Made by a program: the position numbers and the translations under genes
Notes under the pieces: generated by a model
Told to the model about the DNA's origin: nothing
What the model saw: only the letters and a program-made list of their open reading frames with translations
The model's database searches: none
In this document: piece after piece, positions 52,668-60,925 of the stretch
Position numbering within the stretch: the first letter of the stretch is position 1
Layout: each line of letters starts with the position of its first letter
From: Chryseobacterium sp. KACC 21268
GTDB taxonomy: Bacteria; Bacteroidota; Bacteroidia; Flavobacteriales; Weeksellaceae
Length of the DNA: 64,000 nucleotides
Assembly (NCBI GenBank): GCA_028736075.1
Contig: CP117875.1
Location: forward strand, 620,001 to 684,000
Direction of reading: 5' to 3'

Positions 52668-53636
52668 TTTCAGAATCCGCAGTTTCAAAGAATGGACGAG
52701 TTGTCAGAAAGAAAAGAACCCTTTTTTTTCTTGATAGATTTTTTGATGGATGAAGTCAGAATTTTCACTCAAAATGAAATTCAAAATAACGGTTTACTAA
52801 TTGATTTTCCGAATGTTACAAACGTTAATGATGAACACGCGACAATTCCTAACTTCGAATGGAAATCATTCCCAGAAACATTAGAAGATTATAAAAAAGG
52901 ATTCGAAATTGTCCAGGAAAATTTAAAAAAAGGAAATTCCTATCTCACGAATTACACACGAAAAACGGAAATTGAAACCAACTTGACCTTAGAAGATATT
53001 TTCAAATTCTCAAAAGCCAAATATAAAATTTTAGTTCCTGATGAATTTGTCTGTTTTTCTCCCGAAACTTTCATCGAAATCATTGATAGCAAGATTTTTA
53101 CACATCCGATGAAAGGAACAATCGATGCGGAAATCGAAGATGCAGAGAACATTTTGAAAAACGACCCGAAGGAAAAAGCGGAACATTACACCGTTGTCGA
53201 TTTGTTGAGAAACGATTTGAGTATGGTGGCCAACAATGTTCGCGTAAAGGATTTTCAAAGAATCGATTTCATCAAAACAAAACAAAAAAATCTCCTCGCA
53301 ATGAGTTCCGAAATCGAAGGCGAAATCAAACCGGAGTTTCAAAACAAAATCGGTTCGATTCTCCAAAAACTCTTGCCAGCTGGTTCTATTCTCGGTGCTC
53401 CGAAACCGAAAACTTTGGAAATCATCCTCGAAGCTGAGAAATATGACCGAGGTTTTTACACCGGAATTGCAGGTTATTTTGATGGGAAAAATCTGGATTC
53501 CTGCGTGATGATTAGATTTATTGAAAAGGAAAACGGAAAACTATTTTTCAAAAGTGGAGGCGGAATCACGCACCAAAGCGAGTTGACAAGCGAATACGAA
53601 GAAATGAAAAACAAAATTTATGTCCCGATTTATTGA
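52665..53636 (+). CDS. pabB: Aminodeoxychorismate synthase component I
   Basis: This 323-residue chorismate-binding enzyme makes 4-amino-4-deoxychorismate for folate. Conserved pieces are GNSYLTNYTRKTEIE, SPETFIEIIDSKIFTHPMKGTI, DLLRNDLSMVANNVRV, LLPAGSILGAPKPKTLEII and GFYTGIAGYF. It is the compact form seen in Bacteroidota, without the N-terminal extension of E. coli PabB (about 450 residues). The class IV aminotransferase gene overlaps its end by 17 bases, consistent with a pabB-pabC pair. The glutamine amidotransferase subunit is not in the window. Confidence 0.93.
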   Translation: MFQNPQFQRMDELSERKEPFFFLIDFLMDEVRIFTQNEIQNNGLLIDFPNVTNVNDEHATIPNFEWKSFPETLEDYKKGFEIVQENLKKGNSYLTNYTRKTEIETNLTLEDIFKFSKAKYKILVPDEFVCFSPETFIEIIDSKIFTHPMKGTIDAEIEDAENILKNDPKEKAEHYTVVDLLRNDLSMVANNVRVKDFQRIDFIKTKQKNLLAMSSEIEGEIKPEFQNKIGSILQKLLPAGSILGAPKPKTLEIILEAEKYDRGFYTGIAGYFDGKNLDSCVMIRFIEKENGKLFFKSGGGITHQSELTSEYEEMKNKIYVPIY

Positions 53637-54246
53637 AAGCATCAAAGTGGAAGACCAGAAAATCTTCTTGACAGAACTTCATCAAAAAAGAATGAATGAG
53701 ACATTTTCCCATTTCGGAAAAGCGTGCAAAATCAATATTAAAAGCTTGTTCCTCAATCTAGAACACGATGAAGACGGCCTTTACAAATTCCGGATTGAAT
53801 ACGATTTGGACAATAATTTCAAAACACAAATTGTTCCGCACGCAATTTCAGAACACGATGATTTCGAATTGGTGATTGATAATGAAATTGATTACAGCTT
53901 CAAATCAGCCGACAGAACGCAATTTCAAAAATTAAAAGAAAAAGGTGGTGCCGAAGAAATCATCATTATCAAAGAAAATCAAATCACAGACACGTCCTAT
54001 TCCAATCTTCTTTTCCTGAAAGATAAAACCTGGTTCACCCCGAAAACTTATCTTCTGAATGGCGTAATGCGACAAAGTTTATTGGCCTCGAAAAAAATCA
54101 AAGAAACGGAAATTACGATTGAAAATATCAAAGAATATTCTCATTTTCAATTGATTAACGCTTTGAATGATTTTGATGAAATGTTCATTTATCCGATTGA
54201 GAAAATCATCAATTTACCGAAAGAGGAAACGGATTTGGAGTTTTGA
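53620..54246 (+). CDS. Class IV aminotransferase (PabC-like, short)
   Basis: This 208-residue PLP enzyme is shorter than usual PabC (about 270 residues). Lys95 in FKSADRT aligns with the Schiff-base lysine of the KxxxR pattern, and ITDTSYSNLLFL corresponds to the phosphate- and substrate-binding segment. Overlap with pabB suggests 4-amino-4-deoxychorismate lyase, giving p-aminobenzoate for folate. The usual E of the E-x-T-x-S-N motif is D here. The specificity therefore rests mainly on context. Confidence 0.8.
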   Translation: MSRFIESIKVEDQKIFLTELHQKRMNETFSHFGKACKINIKSLFLNLEHDEDGLYKFRIEYDLDNNFKTQIVPHAISEHDDFELVIDNEIDYSFKSADRTQFQKLKEKGGAEEIIIIKENQITDTSYSNLLFLKDKTWFTPKTYLLNGVMRQSLLASKKIKETEITIENIKEYSHFQLINALNDFDEMFIYPIEKIINLPKEETDLEF

Positions 54247-54268
54247 AAGTCAAATTAAAAACACCGAG

Positions 54269-54345
54269 TTGTCATTCCGTAGGAATCTCAGCAGTTTAGA
54301 TTGACTTCGTCGAACCACTACATTAGGTTTCCTACGGAATGACAA
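54269..54345. repeat. Dispersed palindromic element, TTTGTCATTCCGTAGGAA family, copy 3
   Basis: The 17-bp arms (54269-54285 and 54329-54345) are perfect inverted repeats, and the core includes AGATTGACTTCGTCGAACC as in copy 1. It lies between the convergent aminotransferase and menD genes. Confidence 0.85.
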
Positions 54346-54367
54346 TATTATGTTTTAGTAAGTCACA

Positions 54368-56032
54368 CTATTTCAATTCCATAAAATACTGCTTCAAAAT
54401 ATCCGCATTATTACATTCAGAAGTCATTACTTCCAAAATCTTTGGTTTCGGATTGGGTTTGAAGAAGTTAGGTAAAACGCGGTCAAGCGTGATTTCGTCT
54501 TCAACTTTCGTGTAATCAAAACCGAAATTTTTTGCTAATAATTCTGCGTTTCTGTTATGTTTGGTAGCGATAAATTCATCCAAAGCGTTGGTTCCGCTTG
54601 GTCCAGGAATGATTTTGAAGATGTTTCCTTCTGCATTGTTGAAAATCACAATTCTCGTGTACGGCGGAATATATTGGTTCCAAAGTCCGTTGATGTCGTA
54701 GAAAAATGACAAATCTCCAGTAATCAAAATCGTAGGTTCATCTTCCATCATCGCAAATCCCATCGCGGTAGAAGTACAGCCGTCGATTCCGCTGGTTCCT
54801 CGGTTACAATAGACGTCGTGCTTCTGATAATCAAACAATTGCGCATATCGAATCGCTGACGAATTGGAAAAATGAATCTTGTAATTCTCAGGAATTTGAG
54901 TGGCCAAAAGCTTAAACAAATAAAAATCTGAGAAAGGTGCCTTGTTCAAAAACTCCTCGTGTTTCGCATCTTTTTTGTCCTTCAAAACGTCCCAAAGATT
55001 GAAAAATGGTCTTGGTTCCAAGTTGATGGCTTTCAACAATTTGGAGAAGAAAATCTCAGCTTTGGTTTCTATTTTTTGCGTTAATGCGTAGTAAGTGTCT
55101 GGTTGCCAGTATTCATCGATGTGCCAATGTTGCAGTGGCTTGGCTTTTCGAAGGAATTGTTTCACGCGTTTTGAAACTACATTTTGTCCGATTGTAATTA
55201 ACAAATCCGGTGCATAAGTCCTGAAATCTTCTTCAGTAAAATCTGTGATATATCGGTCGATGTGGGCAAAAAATTTCTCGTGCTGAAGATTGGAATTCAT
55301 TTCCGTTAAAATTACAACGGTATGATTTTTAACCAACTGAGAAAGTTGCGCTTGCAATTCTGGATTTGGCGCCAATGTTCCGGCAAGAATCAAAATTCGT
55401 TTGGAAGTGTGCCAATCTGAGACCAAGTTTGTAGGAAGCTCGTAAGCTTTTTTCTGGATTGTTTTTTCGACGATTGGCAAAACCGGCAATTCATCTACCA
55501 AGTTGTAAAGTGGCTCTGTCAAAGGAATGTTGATGTGAACCGGACCGCTTTTTTCGATGCAAAGTTCAACCGCTTTTTTGATGGTTTCGAAGTTGTAATC
55601 TTCTGCGCCGTCTTTCTCATCTTCCAGCAATTCGAAATCGCCGTAAGAGTGTTGCTGGAAAATATTTTTTTGTCTAATCGTCTGTCCATCAAATAAATCC
55701 ACAAAATCCGAAGGTCTGTCTGCTGTCAAAATCAAAAGTGGAATATTCTGATAAAAAGCTTCCACAACAGAAGGGTAATAATTGGCAACCGCAGAACCGC
55801 TGGTACACGTGAGCGCAACAGGTTTTTTGATAGATTTCGCAATGCCCAAACCAACAAATCCAGCCGACCTTTCGTCCACAATACTGTAACATTGAAAGGC
55901 ATCAATCTCAGAAAAATGAATCGACAAAGGCGCATTTCTGGAACCTGGAGAAATAATGATTTTATCGATGCCGTATTGTTCAAGAATATGTGCTAGAATT
56001 TGGATGCTTCGTTTTGCGGAATATTGCTTCAT
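54368..56032 (-). CDS. menD: 2-succinyl-5-enolpyruvyl-6-hydroxy-3-cyclohexene-1-carboxylate synthase
   Basis: The 554-residue thiamine-diphosphate enzyme makes SEPHCHC from isochorismate and 2-oxoglutarate in menaquinone synthesis, the main respiratory quinone of flavobacteria. It has the MenD start IISPGSRNAPLSI, VDERSAGFVGLGIAK with the cofactor Glu, RGTSGIDGCTSTAMGFA, and the ThDP-binding GDLSFFYDINGLWNQY. The length is typical. No other men gene is adjacent. Confidence 0.96.
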   Translation of the reverse strand: MKQYSAKRSIQILAHILEQYGIDKIIISPGSRNAPLSIHFSEIDAFQCYSIVDERSAGFVGLGIAKSIKKPVALTCTSGSAVANYYPSVVEAFYQNIPLLILTADRPSDFVDLFDGQTIRQKNIFQQHSYGDFELLEDEKDGAEDYNFETIKKAVELCIEKSGPVHINIPLTEPLYNLVDELPVLPIVEKTIQKKAYELPTNLVSDWHTSKRILILAGTLAPNPELQAQLSQLVKNHTVVILTEMNSNLQHEKFFAHIDRYITDFTEEDFRTYAPDLLITIGQNVVSKRVKQFLRKAKPLQHWHIDEYWQPDTYYALTQKIETKAEIFFSKLLKAINLEPRPFFNLWDVLKDKKDAKHEEFLNKAPFSDFYLFKLLATQIPENYKIHFSNSSAIRYAQLFDYQKHDVYCNRGTSGIDGCTSTAMGFAMMEDEPTILITGDLSFFYDINGLWNQYIPPYTRIVIFNNAEGNIFKIIPGPSGTNALDEFIATKHNRNAELLAKNFGFDYTKVEDEITLDRVLPNFFKPNPKPKILEVMTSECNNADILKQYFMELK

Positions 56033-56066
56033 TTGTGAAAACTTACTATAATAAATATATTATTTT

Positions 56067-56154
56067 AAACCACATAGAAACATAGCACTATTTATTCTTG
56101 AATTTTAAGTTAAAATAGATTTTGCAGATAGATACTATTGTGTCTATGTGGTTT
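56067..56154. repeat. Palindromic element with AAACCACATAGA arms
   Basis: AAACCACATAGAAACATAG on the left and CTATGTGTCTATGTGG-like sequence on the right are inverted copies with a small internal duplication. It fills the 162-base gap between menD and the radical SAM gene. No other copy is clear in the window; only related AACCAC fragments occur. Confidence 0.65.
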
Positions 56155-56194
56155 TTTATTATGCAAATCTAATCAAAAGCATTGGAAATTTTGC

Positions 56195-57235
56195 CTAAAA
56201 CAATCGCAATTGTTGCGCTCTGCTTCCCGTAAAATGTTCGGTTGTGAGACTTGCTCTTTCCTGATTTGCAAAAAACTTCTTCTTCCCGATTTCAAATGTT
56301 TTATGAATCATCTCTGCAATATTTCCTTCACCTTGATAACGCTGGAAAAATCGTTTTTCACCAAGATTTCCGCCTCGCATCGAACGGATGAGATTTAGAA
56401 CTTTATCTTTTCTATCAGGGAAATGGGTTTCCAGCCATTGGATAAAAACGGGTTCGACAGTGTCATTCAATCTGACCAAAGTGTAACCGCAACTTCTGGC
56501 GCCCGCTTCGGAAACCGCTTTCATTATCCCAAGACTTTCGTCGCTTGTCAAACCCGGAATGACTGGCGCAATCATCACATTCACGGGAATGTTTTTCGAT
56601 GATAAAACTTCTATGGCTTTCAGTTTATTTTTTGCAGTTGAAGTTCTTGGTTCCATCACACGTCGAAGTTCTTCATTGATGGTCGGAATGCTCAGCGAAA
56701 CGGAAATCAGATTTTTCTCCGCCATTTTTTCGAGAATGTCAATATCTCTCAAAACCAAAGCGTTTTTGGTAATAATGGAAACCGGATGTCTGTAATCCAA
56801 ACAAACTTGCAGCAGCTTTCGCGTGATTTCAAATTGTCTTTCAATCGGCTGATAACAATCTGTATTGCCAGAAAGCATAATGGTTTTTGGAACGTACGAT
56901 TTCTTCTGAAAGGTTTTCTCTAAAAGTTCCGACGCATTTTTCTTGACCATCAATTTTCTTTCGAAATCTACGCCTGCGCTGTAGCCCCAAAATTCGTGAG
57001 TTGGTCGTGCGAAGCAGTAGGAACAGCCGTGCTCGCAACCTTGGTACGGATTCATCGAATAATCCATCATCAGGTCTGGACTTTTGATGACGTTGATGAT
57101 GCTTTTCGGGAAAACTTCTGTGACTTGTGTTTTGATTAAATCCAACTCAAAATCTTCCGGTTCGTGGGTGAATCGGTCAAATTTGTTGACAACATTTCGT
57201 TGAGCGCCTTGCCCTTTTGGGATGAAATCTGACAT
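56195..57235 (-). CDS. Radical SAM protein of the Rv2578c/PA0069 family
   Basis: This 346-residue protein has the cluster motif CEHGCSYCFARPTHEFWG (CxxxCxxC), followed by the glycine-rich SAM region SGNTDCYQPIE. The ATG at 57235 (MSDFIPKGQGAQRN) is preferred; a longer in-frame start would run into a palindromic element. The family is related to spore photoproduct lyase, but its substrate is unknown, and the name is by family similarity only. Confidence 0.88.
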   Translation of the reverse strand: MSDFIPKGQGAQRNVVNKFDRFTHEPEDFELDLIKTQVTEVFPKSIINVIKSPDLMMDYSMNPYQGCEHGCSYCFARPTHEFWGYSAGVDFERKLMVKKNASELLEKTFQKKSYVPKTIMLSGNTDCYQPIERQFEITRKLLQVCLDYRHPVSIITKNALVLRDIDILEKMAEKNLISVSLSIPTINEELRRVMEPRTSTAKNKLKAIEVLSSKNIPVNVMIAPVIPGLTSDESLGIMKAVSEAGARSCGYTLVRLNDTVEPVFIQWLETHFPDRKDKVLNLIRSMRGGNLGEKRFFQRYQGEGNIAEMIHKTFEIGKKKFFANQERASLTTEHFTGSRAQQLRLF

Positions 57236-57252
57236 TTTGTAGTGGAAAAAAT

Positions 57253-57351
57253 AACGCAAAGGCACAAATTAAAGTGTCATTGAACTCATATTAAGCCGCA
57301 AATATTTGCGACTTATAGAAGCTTTGAAATAGAAACTTCTGCCTTTGCGTT
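57253..57351. repeat. Nested palindromic element with AACGCAAAGGCA arms
   Basis: Perfect 12-bp arms (AACGCAAAGGCA at 57253-57264, TGCCTTTGCGTT at 57340-57351) enclose a second palindrome, TAAGCCGCAAAT and ATTTGCGACTTA (57292-57315, one mismatch). It lies in the 248-base gap before the radical SAM gene. Confidence 0.75.
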
Positions 57352-57430
57352 AAAATTGATTGGAAATATTATCTTCAAAATTATCACTAGAAAAATAAAA
57401 TCTCTCTTAAAATTCCGGAAAGTTTTCCAC

Positions 57431-57457
57431 AAAAAAATCCGGCTCTTGAGAACCGGA
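57431..57457 (-). terminator. Terminator of the small membrane gene at 57484
   Basis: TCCGG/CCGGA plus G-U pairs form a stem with a TCTTGAG loop, and on the minus strand a run of seven T follows. It lies 27 bases after the stop. Confidence 0.7.
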
Positions 57458-57483
57458 AATCTGTATAATTAAAATAGTGTGTG

Positions 57484-57681
57484 TTATAAAAATGCGTCCA
57501 ACTCTACGCCGTCATCCGCTGCTGCATAAGGACTTCTCTTGGAATTCCCGAATAATAGATGATGGTCAGAATAATCGCTGTTGTAAACTCTGTTTCTTAA
57601 ATATTTTCTCGCCACCAAAACGCCCAGAACAGCTGCTGTCCCGAAGATTCCGGCAAAGATGATTTCTACGTTTCTCTTCAT
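57484..57681 (-). CDS. Small single-span membrane protein
   Basis: The ATG at 57681 gives 65 residues: a helix (IIFAGIFGTAAVLGVLVARK, about 6-25), then a short cytoplasmic tail ending AAADDGVELDAFL. A longer in-frame start would add 24 hydrophilic residues and is less likely. No family is recognised. It is divergent from the LytTR operon and could be a local membrane partner, but only position suggests this. Confidence 0.7.
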   Translation of the reverse strand: MKRNVEIIFAGIFGTAAVLGVLVARKYLRNRVYNSDYSDHHLLFGNSKRSPYAAADDGVELDAFL

Positions 57682-57821
57682 ATTCTTAAAGATTAATATT
57701 TTTTTCCAAGCAAAAGATGTTCCTTTTTGATTGGCCAAGCTCAATCTTATCAAAAATTTAAGATTCTGAACGGCAGTTTTTACAGTTCAGTCGGTTTTTT
57801 TAACAATTCGGTCATATATAA

Positions 57822-57852
57822 TTGCTTAACTTTTCTTTCTGTCCTAATTTTG
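57822..57852 (+). promoter_or_regulatory. -33/-7 promoter of the 2TM/LytTR operon
   Basis: TTG at 57822-57824 and TAATTTTG at 57845-57852 are separated by 20 bases, the best-spaced pair in the window. The ATG at 57871 follows by 18 bases. Confidence 0.7.
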
Positions 57853-57870
57853 AACTCAAGAATTTAAAAT

Positions 57871-59190
57871 ATGAATAAGAAATCATTAATAACACTTTCG
57901 TGGATTACACTTGGCTCGTCCATTTTTTTCTTCACTTTTTTCTCAAATGAAAAGACTTTGGAAAGCTTTGGTTACAACTTGCTGATTTCTGCAATGTATG
58001 CATTCGGATTAGGCTTGAGTAATGGTTTTGTGAATGATTTTCTTAATAAAAAACTATCGTGGGCAGACCAGACCAGGCTTAGAACCATTATTGGAATCGT
58101 AGCAACACTGATTGTCAACTTCATTATGGTTTATTTGTGTACTTATTTCAACTATGTGGTCATCCAAAAAGTGGCTACTGCAGAAGATATCTTTTCCAAA
58201 AAATACACTTTTAGCATTTGGTTTATGATAAATTTTGCGTTGATGATTTCGGCCTTCCTTCACGCCAAAGGTTTTATGGAAGAGTTGAAGAAAACTTCCA
58301 AGAAGGAAGTCGTGGAACAGAAACTCATCGCCAAATCTGCCAACGCCCAATTCGAATCTTTGAAGAACCAGTTGGACCCGCATTTTCTCTTTAATTCGTT
58401 GAATGTTTTAACCGCTTTGATTGATGAAAATCCGGAACAGGCGCAGAAGTTCACAACATCGATGTCGAAAATCTATCGATATGTTCTTGAACAAAAAGAT
58501 AAGGAAATGGTGAAAGTAGAGGATGAGATAGAATTTGCTAAAATCTACTGCAACCTTCTGAAAACCAGGTTTGAGGACAGTGTCAATTTCACTTTTGACG
58601 TCCATCCTGATGATTTGCAAAAACAGGTTGTGCCGCTTTCATTACAATTATTACTCGAAAATTGCATCAAACATAATTTCGCCACATCCTCAAAACCATT
58701 GAATGTCAGAATCTTTACCGAAGGGAAATTCCTCTGCATCGAAAATAATCTTCAGGTCAGAGAGCAACTTACAGAAAGCGCGGGAATCGGCTTGGCAAAC
58801 ATCGTTCAGCGATACGCACTTCTTACGAAAGACAATGTTTATATAGAAAAATCAGAAGAAAATTTCAAAGTCAAAATACCAATCTTAATAGAAAAAAACT
58901 CACAAAAAATGACAACTTACACCTCACAAACCACAGAAAACGCAGCTTACGAAAAAGCGGTAAAAAGAGTAAAAGAACTGAAAGGTTTCTACGGAAATTT
59001 AATTTCCTATTGCATCGTGATTCCTTTTTTGGTCATTATCAATCTCATCACGTCGCCTAGAGAAATCTGGTTCTACTGGCCAATGTTAGGCTGGGGAATT
59101 GGATTGGCAGCGCACGGAATGAACGTTTTCGCCATCGGTAAAAATTGGGAAGAAAAAAAGATTCAGGAGATAATGAACAATCAGAAATAA
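57871..59190 (+). CDS. LytS-type sensor histidine kinase with C-terminal 2TM domain
   Basis: This 439-residue membrane kinase has four N-terminal helices (about 5-24, 30-50, 68-90 and 102-122), a dimerisation helix with the phospho-acceptor His171 in QLDPHFLFNSLN, an ATPase domain (LLLENCIKHNF N-box, SAGIGLANIVQRY G-box), and a fused C-terminal 2TM domain (about 358-439): YEKAVKRVKELKGFYGN, two helices, GKNWEEKKIQEIM. The same 2TM domain forms three separate proteins encoded just downstream, and the LytTR response regulator ends the operon. The 2TM unit may be the sensory or interaction module. Confidence 0.92.
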   Translation: MNKKSLITLSWITLGSSIFFFTFFSNEKTLESFGYNLLISAMYAFGLGLSNGFVNDFLNKKLSWADQTRLRTIIGIVATLIVNFIMVYLCTYFNYVVIQKVATAEDIFSKKYTFSIWFMINFALMISAFLHAKGFMEELKKTSKKEVVEQKLIAKSANAQFESLKNQLDPHFLFNSLNVLTALIDENPEQAQKFTTSMSKIYRYVLEQKDKEMVKVEDEIEFAKIYCNLLKTRFEDSVNFTFDVHPDDLQKQVVPLSLQLLLENCIKHNFATSSKPLNVRIFTEGKFLCIENNLQVREQLTESAGIGLANIVQRYALLTKDNVYIEKSEENFKVKIPILIEKNSQKMTTYTSQTTENAAYEKAVKRVKELKGFYGNLISYCIVIPFLVIINLITSPREIWFYWPMLGWGIGLAAHGMNVFAIGKNWEEKKIQEIMNNQK

Positions 59191-59205
59191 CTAAAACAGA
59201 TAACA

Positions 59206-59511
59206 ATGGAACAAAGCAATAAACAAAATCCACGTTACGAAATGGCTGTGGAAAGAGTCAGAAAAATCAAAAAATTCTATACCGGAATCTTGGTTTTTGC
59301 AATTGTATTCGGAATCGTTTATGGAATTAAATTTTTCAAGCACGGATTTCCGCAAAACCTAGGAGAGATGCAGGTTTCCTGGATTTTTATCATCTGGGGA
59401 CTGATTCTCGCAATCAAAGGCATTAAGCTGTTTTTCTTCAATTCCGATTGGGAAAATGATATGATTAATAAAGAACTCAAAAAACAAAACGATGGAAATT
59501 ATCAAAGATAA
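59206..59511 (+). CDS. 2TM domain protein 1 (divergent)
   Basis: This 101-residue protein matches the 2TM family over its length: YEMAVERVRKIKKFYTGI, two membrane helices, then WENDMINKELKK. It is the most divergent of the three, with Asp-rich SDWENDM in place of GKDWEERK. It is encoded 15 bases after the kinase gene. Function unknown; association with the kinase is inferred from operon and shared domain. Confidence 0.88.
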   Translation: MEQSNKQNPRYEMAVERVRKIKKFYTGILVFAIVFGIVYGIKFFKHGFPQNLGEMQVSWIFIIWGLILAIKGIKLFFFNSDWENDMINKELKKQNDGNYQR

Positions 59512-59794
59512 AAACGAAATCAAATACCTTGAAGCTAAGAAAAGAGTGAAAAAGCTAAAAGGTTTTTACATCCATTTGACGATTTATGTTCTTGTAAATT
59601 TGATGATTGTGTTGATTAATTATCAGGATTTAAAACCTGGCGAAAGCTATTTCAAATGGGAAAATTTCATCACCTTGTTCTTCTGGGGAATTGGTTTGCT
59701 GGCACACGCAATGAGTGTTTTCGTTCCTCAATTTGTTCTCGGGAAAAATTGGGAAGAGCGAAAAATCAGGGAATTAATGGACAAAAATAAATGA
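59492..59794 (+). CDS. 2TM domain protein 2
   Basis: This 100-residue protein has the family pattern KYLEAKKRVKKLKGFYIHL, two helices, and GKNWEERKIRELMDKN. It overlaps the previous gene by 20 bases, suggesting coupled translation. It is close to protein 3 and to the kinase C-terminus in the conserved end motif. Confidence 0.9.
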   Translation: MEIIKDKNEIKYLEAKKRVKKLKGFYIHLTIYVLVNLMIVLINYQDLKPGESYFKWENFITLFFWGIGLLAHAMSVFVPQFVLGKNWEERKIRELMDKNK

Positions 59795-59811
59795 TTTAAA
59801 GATTGATTCTT

Positions 59812-60111
59812 ATGGAAAATCAAAAACACGAAGAGAATTCGGATGACAAAATTCGCTATCTAAATGCGCAAAAAAGAGTCGGAGAAATTAAAGGTTTTTA
59901 TGCTCATTTAATTTCTTTTGTTGCTGTCAATATTGTCCTGATAATATTTAATGTCCTTTACCATCATTTTGGATATATGAAGATAAAAGTAAATCAATTT
60001 TATAGCCTCATCATTTGGGGAATAATTGTTCTAATTCACGCTGTGATTGTTTTCTTAGGAAAGGATTGGGAGGAGCGAAAAATTCGCAAATTAATGGACA
60101 AAGAAAAATAA
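59812..60111 (+). CDS. 2TM domain protein 3
   Basis: This 99-residue protein starts at the ATG at 59812; an in-frame TTG 9 bases earlier is not preferred. It has a short acidic N-terminus (HEENSDDK), the RYLNAQKRVGEIKGFYAHL segment, two helices and GKDWEERKIRKLMDKE. It lies 17 bases after gene 2 and 40 before the response regulator gene. Confidence 0.88.
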   Translation: MENQKHEENSDDKIRYLNAQKRVGEIKGFYAHLISFVAVNIVLIIFNVLYHHFGYMKIKVNQFYSLIIWGIIVLIHAVIVFLGKDWEERKIRKLMDKEK

Positions 60112-60151
60112 TAATTTACCTAATTTCGAATCCAATAAAAAACTATAAAAA

Positions 60152-60895
60152 ATGATAAGAACGATAATCATCGAAGACGAAAAACCGGCAGTCAGACGAC
60201 TCGAGAAATTATTGGGTTTGTTTTCTGATTTAGAAGTAGTTGCAAGCCTTAATTCTGTGGAGGAATCAGTTGAATGGTTTCAGAATAATGAGCATCCGCA
60301 ACTGATATTTTCGGACATCGTTCTCGGCGACGGATTGTCGTTTGATATTTTTGATAAGGTTTCTACAAAGGCTTTTATCATTTACACAACGGCTTTTGAC
60401 CAATATACTTTGAAGGCTTTTAAGCTCAACAGCATCGATTATCTTCTGAAACCTATTGAAGAAGAAGATTTGGCAAAAGCAATTGAAAAATTCAAATCTT
60501 TCTTACCGGAACAAGGCGCTGTTAATTCACAGGAAATCAGACAGATCGTTAAAAAAGAACAAGCGACACTTTCCCGGATTTTGGTCAAAATTGGTTATAA
60601 TTTGAAAGTTGTTTCCATTAATGAAGTCAGCTGCTTCTACAGCGAAAACAAAATCGTTTATCTGCAAACCAAAGAACGAAATTTCCCAACAGATTTTACT
60701 CTTGATGAACTCGAAAATGTTCTGGAGCCTTCCAAATTTTTCCGTGTCAACAGACAATTCATCATCAGCTCGGATTACATCAAAAATATTCATACGTCTC
60801 CTAATTACAAAGTTGATTTGGAATTTCAGCCGGATGAAGAGGTTACGGTTAGCAGAGATCGTGTGAAAGATTTTAAGGATTGGTTGGCTGGATAA
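60152..60895 (+). CDS. LytTR-family response regulator
   Basis: This 247-residue cytoplasmic regulator has a receiver domain (about 1-120) with the acidic pair ED, phospho-acceptor Asp55 in FSDIVLG and Lys100 in LLKPIEE. A LytTR DNA-binding domain covers about 145-245 (ILVKIGYNLKVVSINEVSCF, FFRVNRQFIISSDYI, TVSRDRVKDFKDWL). It is the partner of the LytS-type kinase in the same operon. Its target promoters are unknown; two imperfect LytTR-like direct repeats were not found near the operon start. Confidence 0.95.
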   Translation: MIRTIIIEDEKPAVRRLEKLLGLFSDLEVVASLNSVEESVEWFQNNEHPQLIFSDIVLGDGLSFDIFDKVSTKAFIIYTTAFDQYTLKAFKLNSIDYLLKPIEEEDLAKAIEKFKSFLPEQGAVNSQEIRQIVKKEQATLSRILVKIGYNLKVVSINEVSCFYSENKIVYLQTKERNFPTDFTLDELENVLEPSKFFRVNRQFIISSDYIKNIHTSPNYKVDLEFQPDEEVTVSRDRVKDFKDWLAG

Positions 60896-60905
60896 TAATT
60901 TTAGT

Positions 60906-60913
60906 TAATTTTG
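60906..60913 (+). promoter_or_regulatory. -7 box of the T9SS gene at 60926
   Basis: TAATTTTG lies 12 bases before the ATG at 60926. Confidence 0.5.
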
Positions 60914-60925
60914 CAAAAAAAACTA

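Noticed and set aside
52502-52753. Small open frames over repeat copy C and the pabB start
   Set aside because: They are formed by the dispersed element and read into pabB out of frame, with no independent support.
58054-58383. Antisense frame over the LytS-type kinase
   Set aside because: It mirrors the kinase coding sequence and lacks a start context or family pattern.
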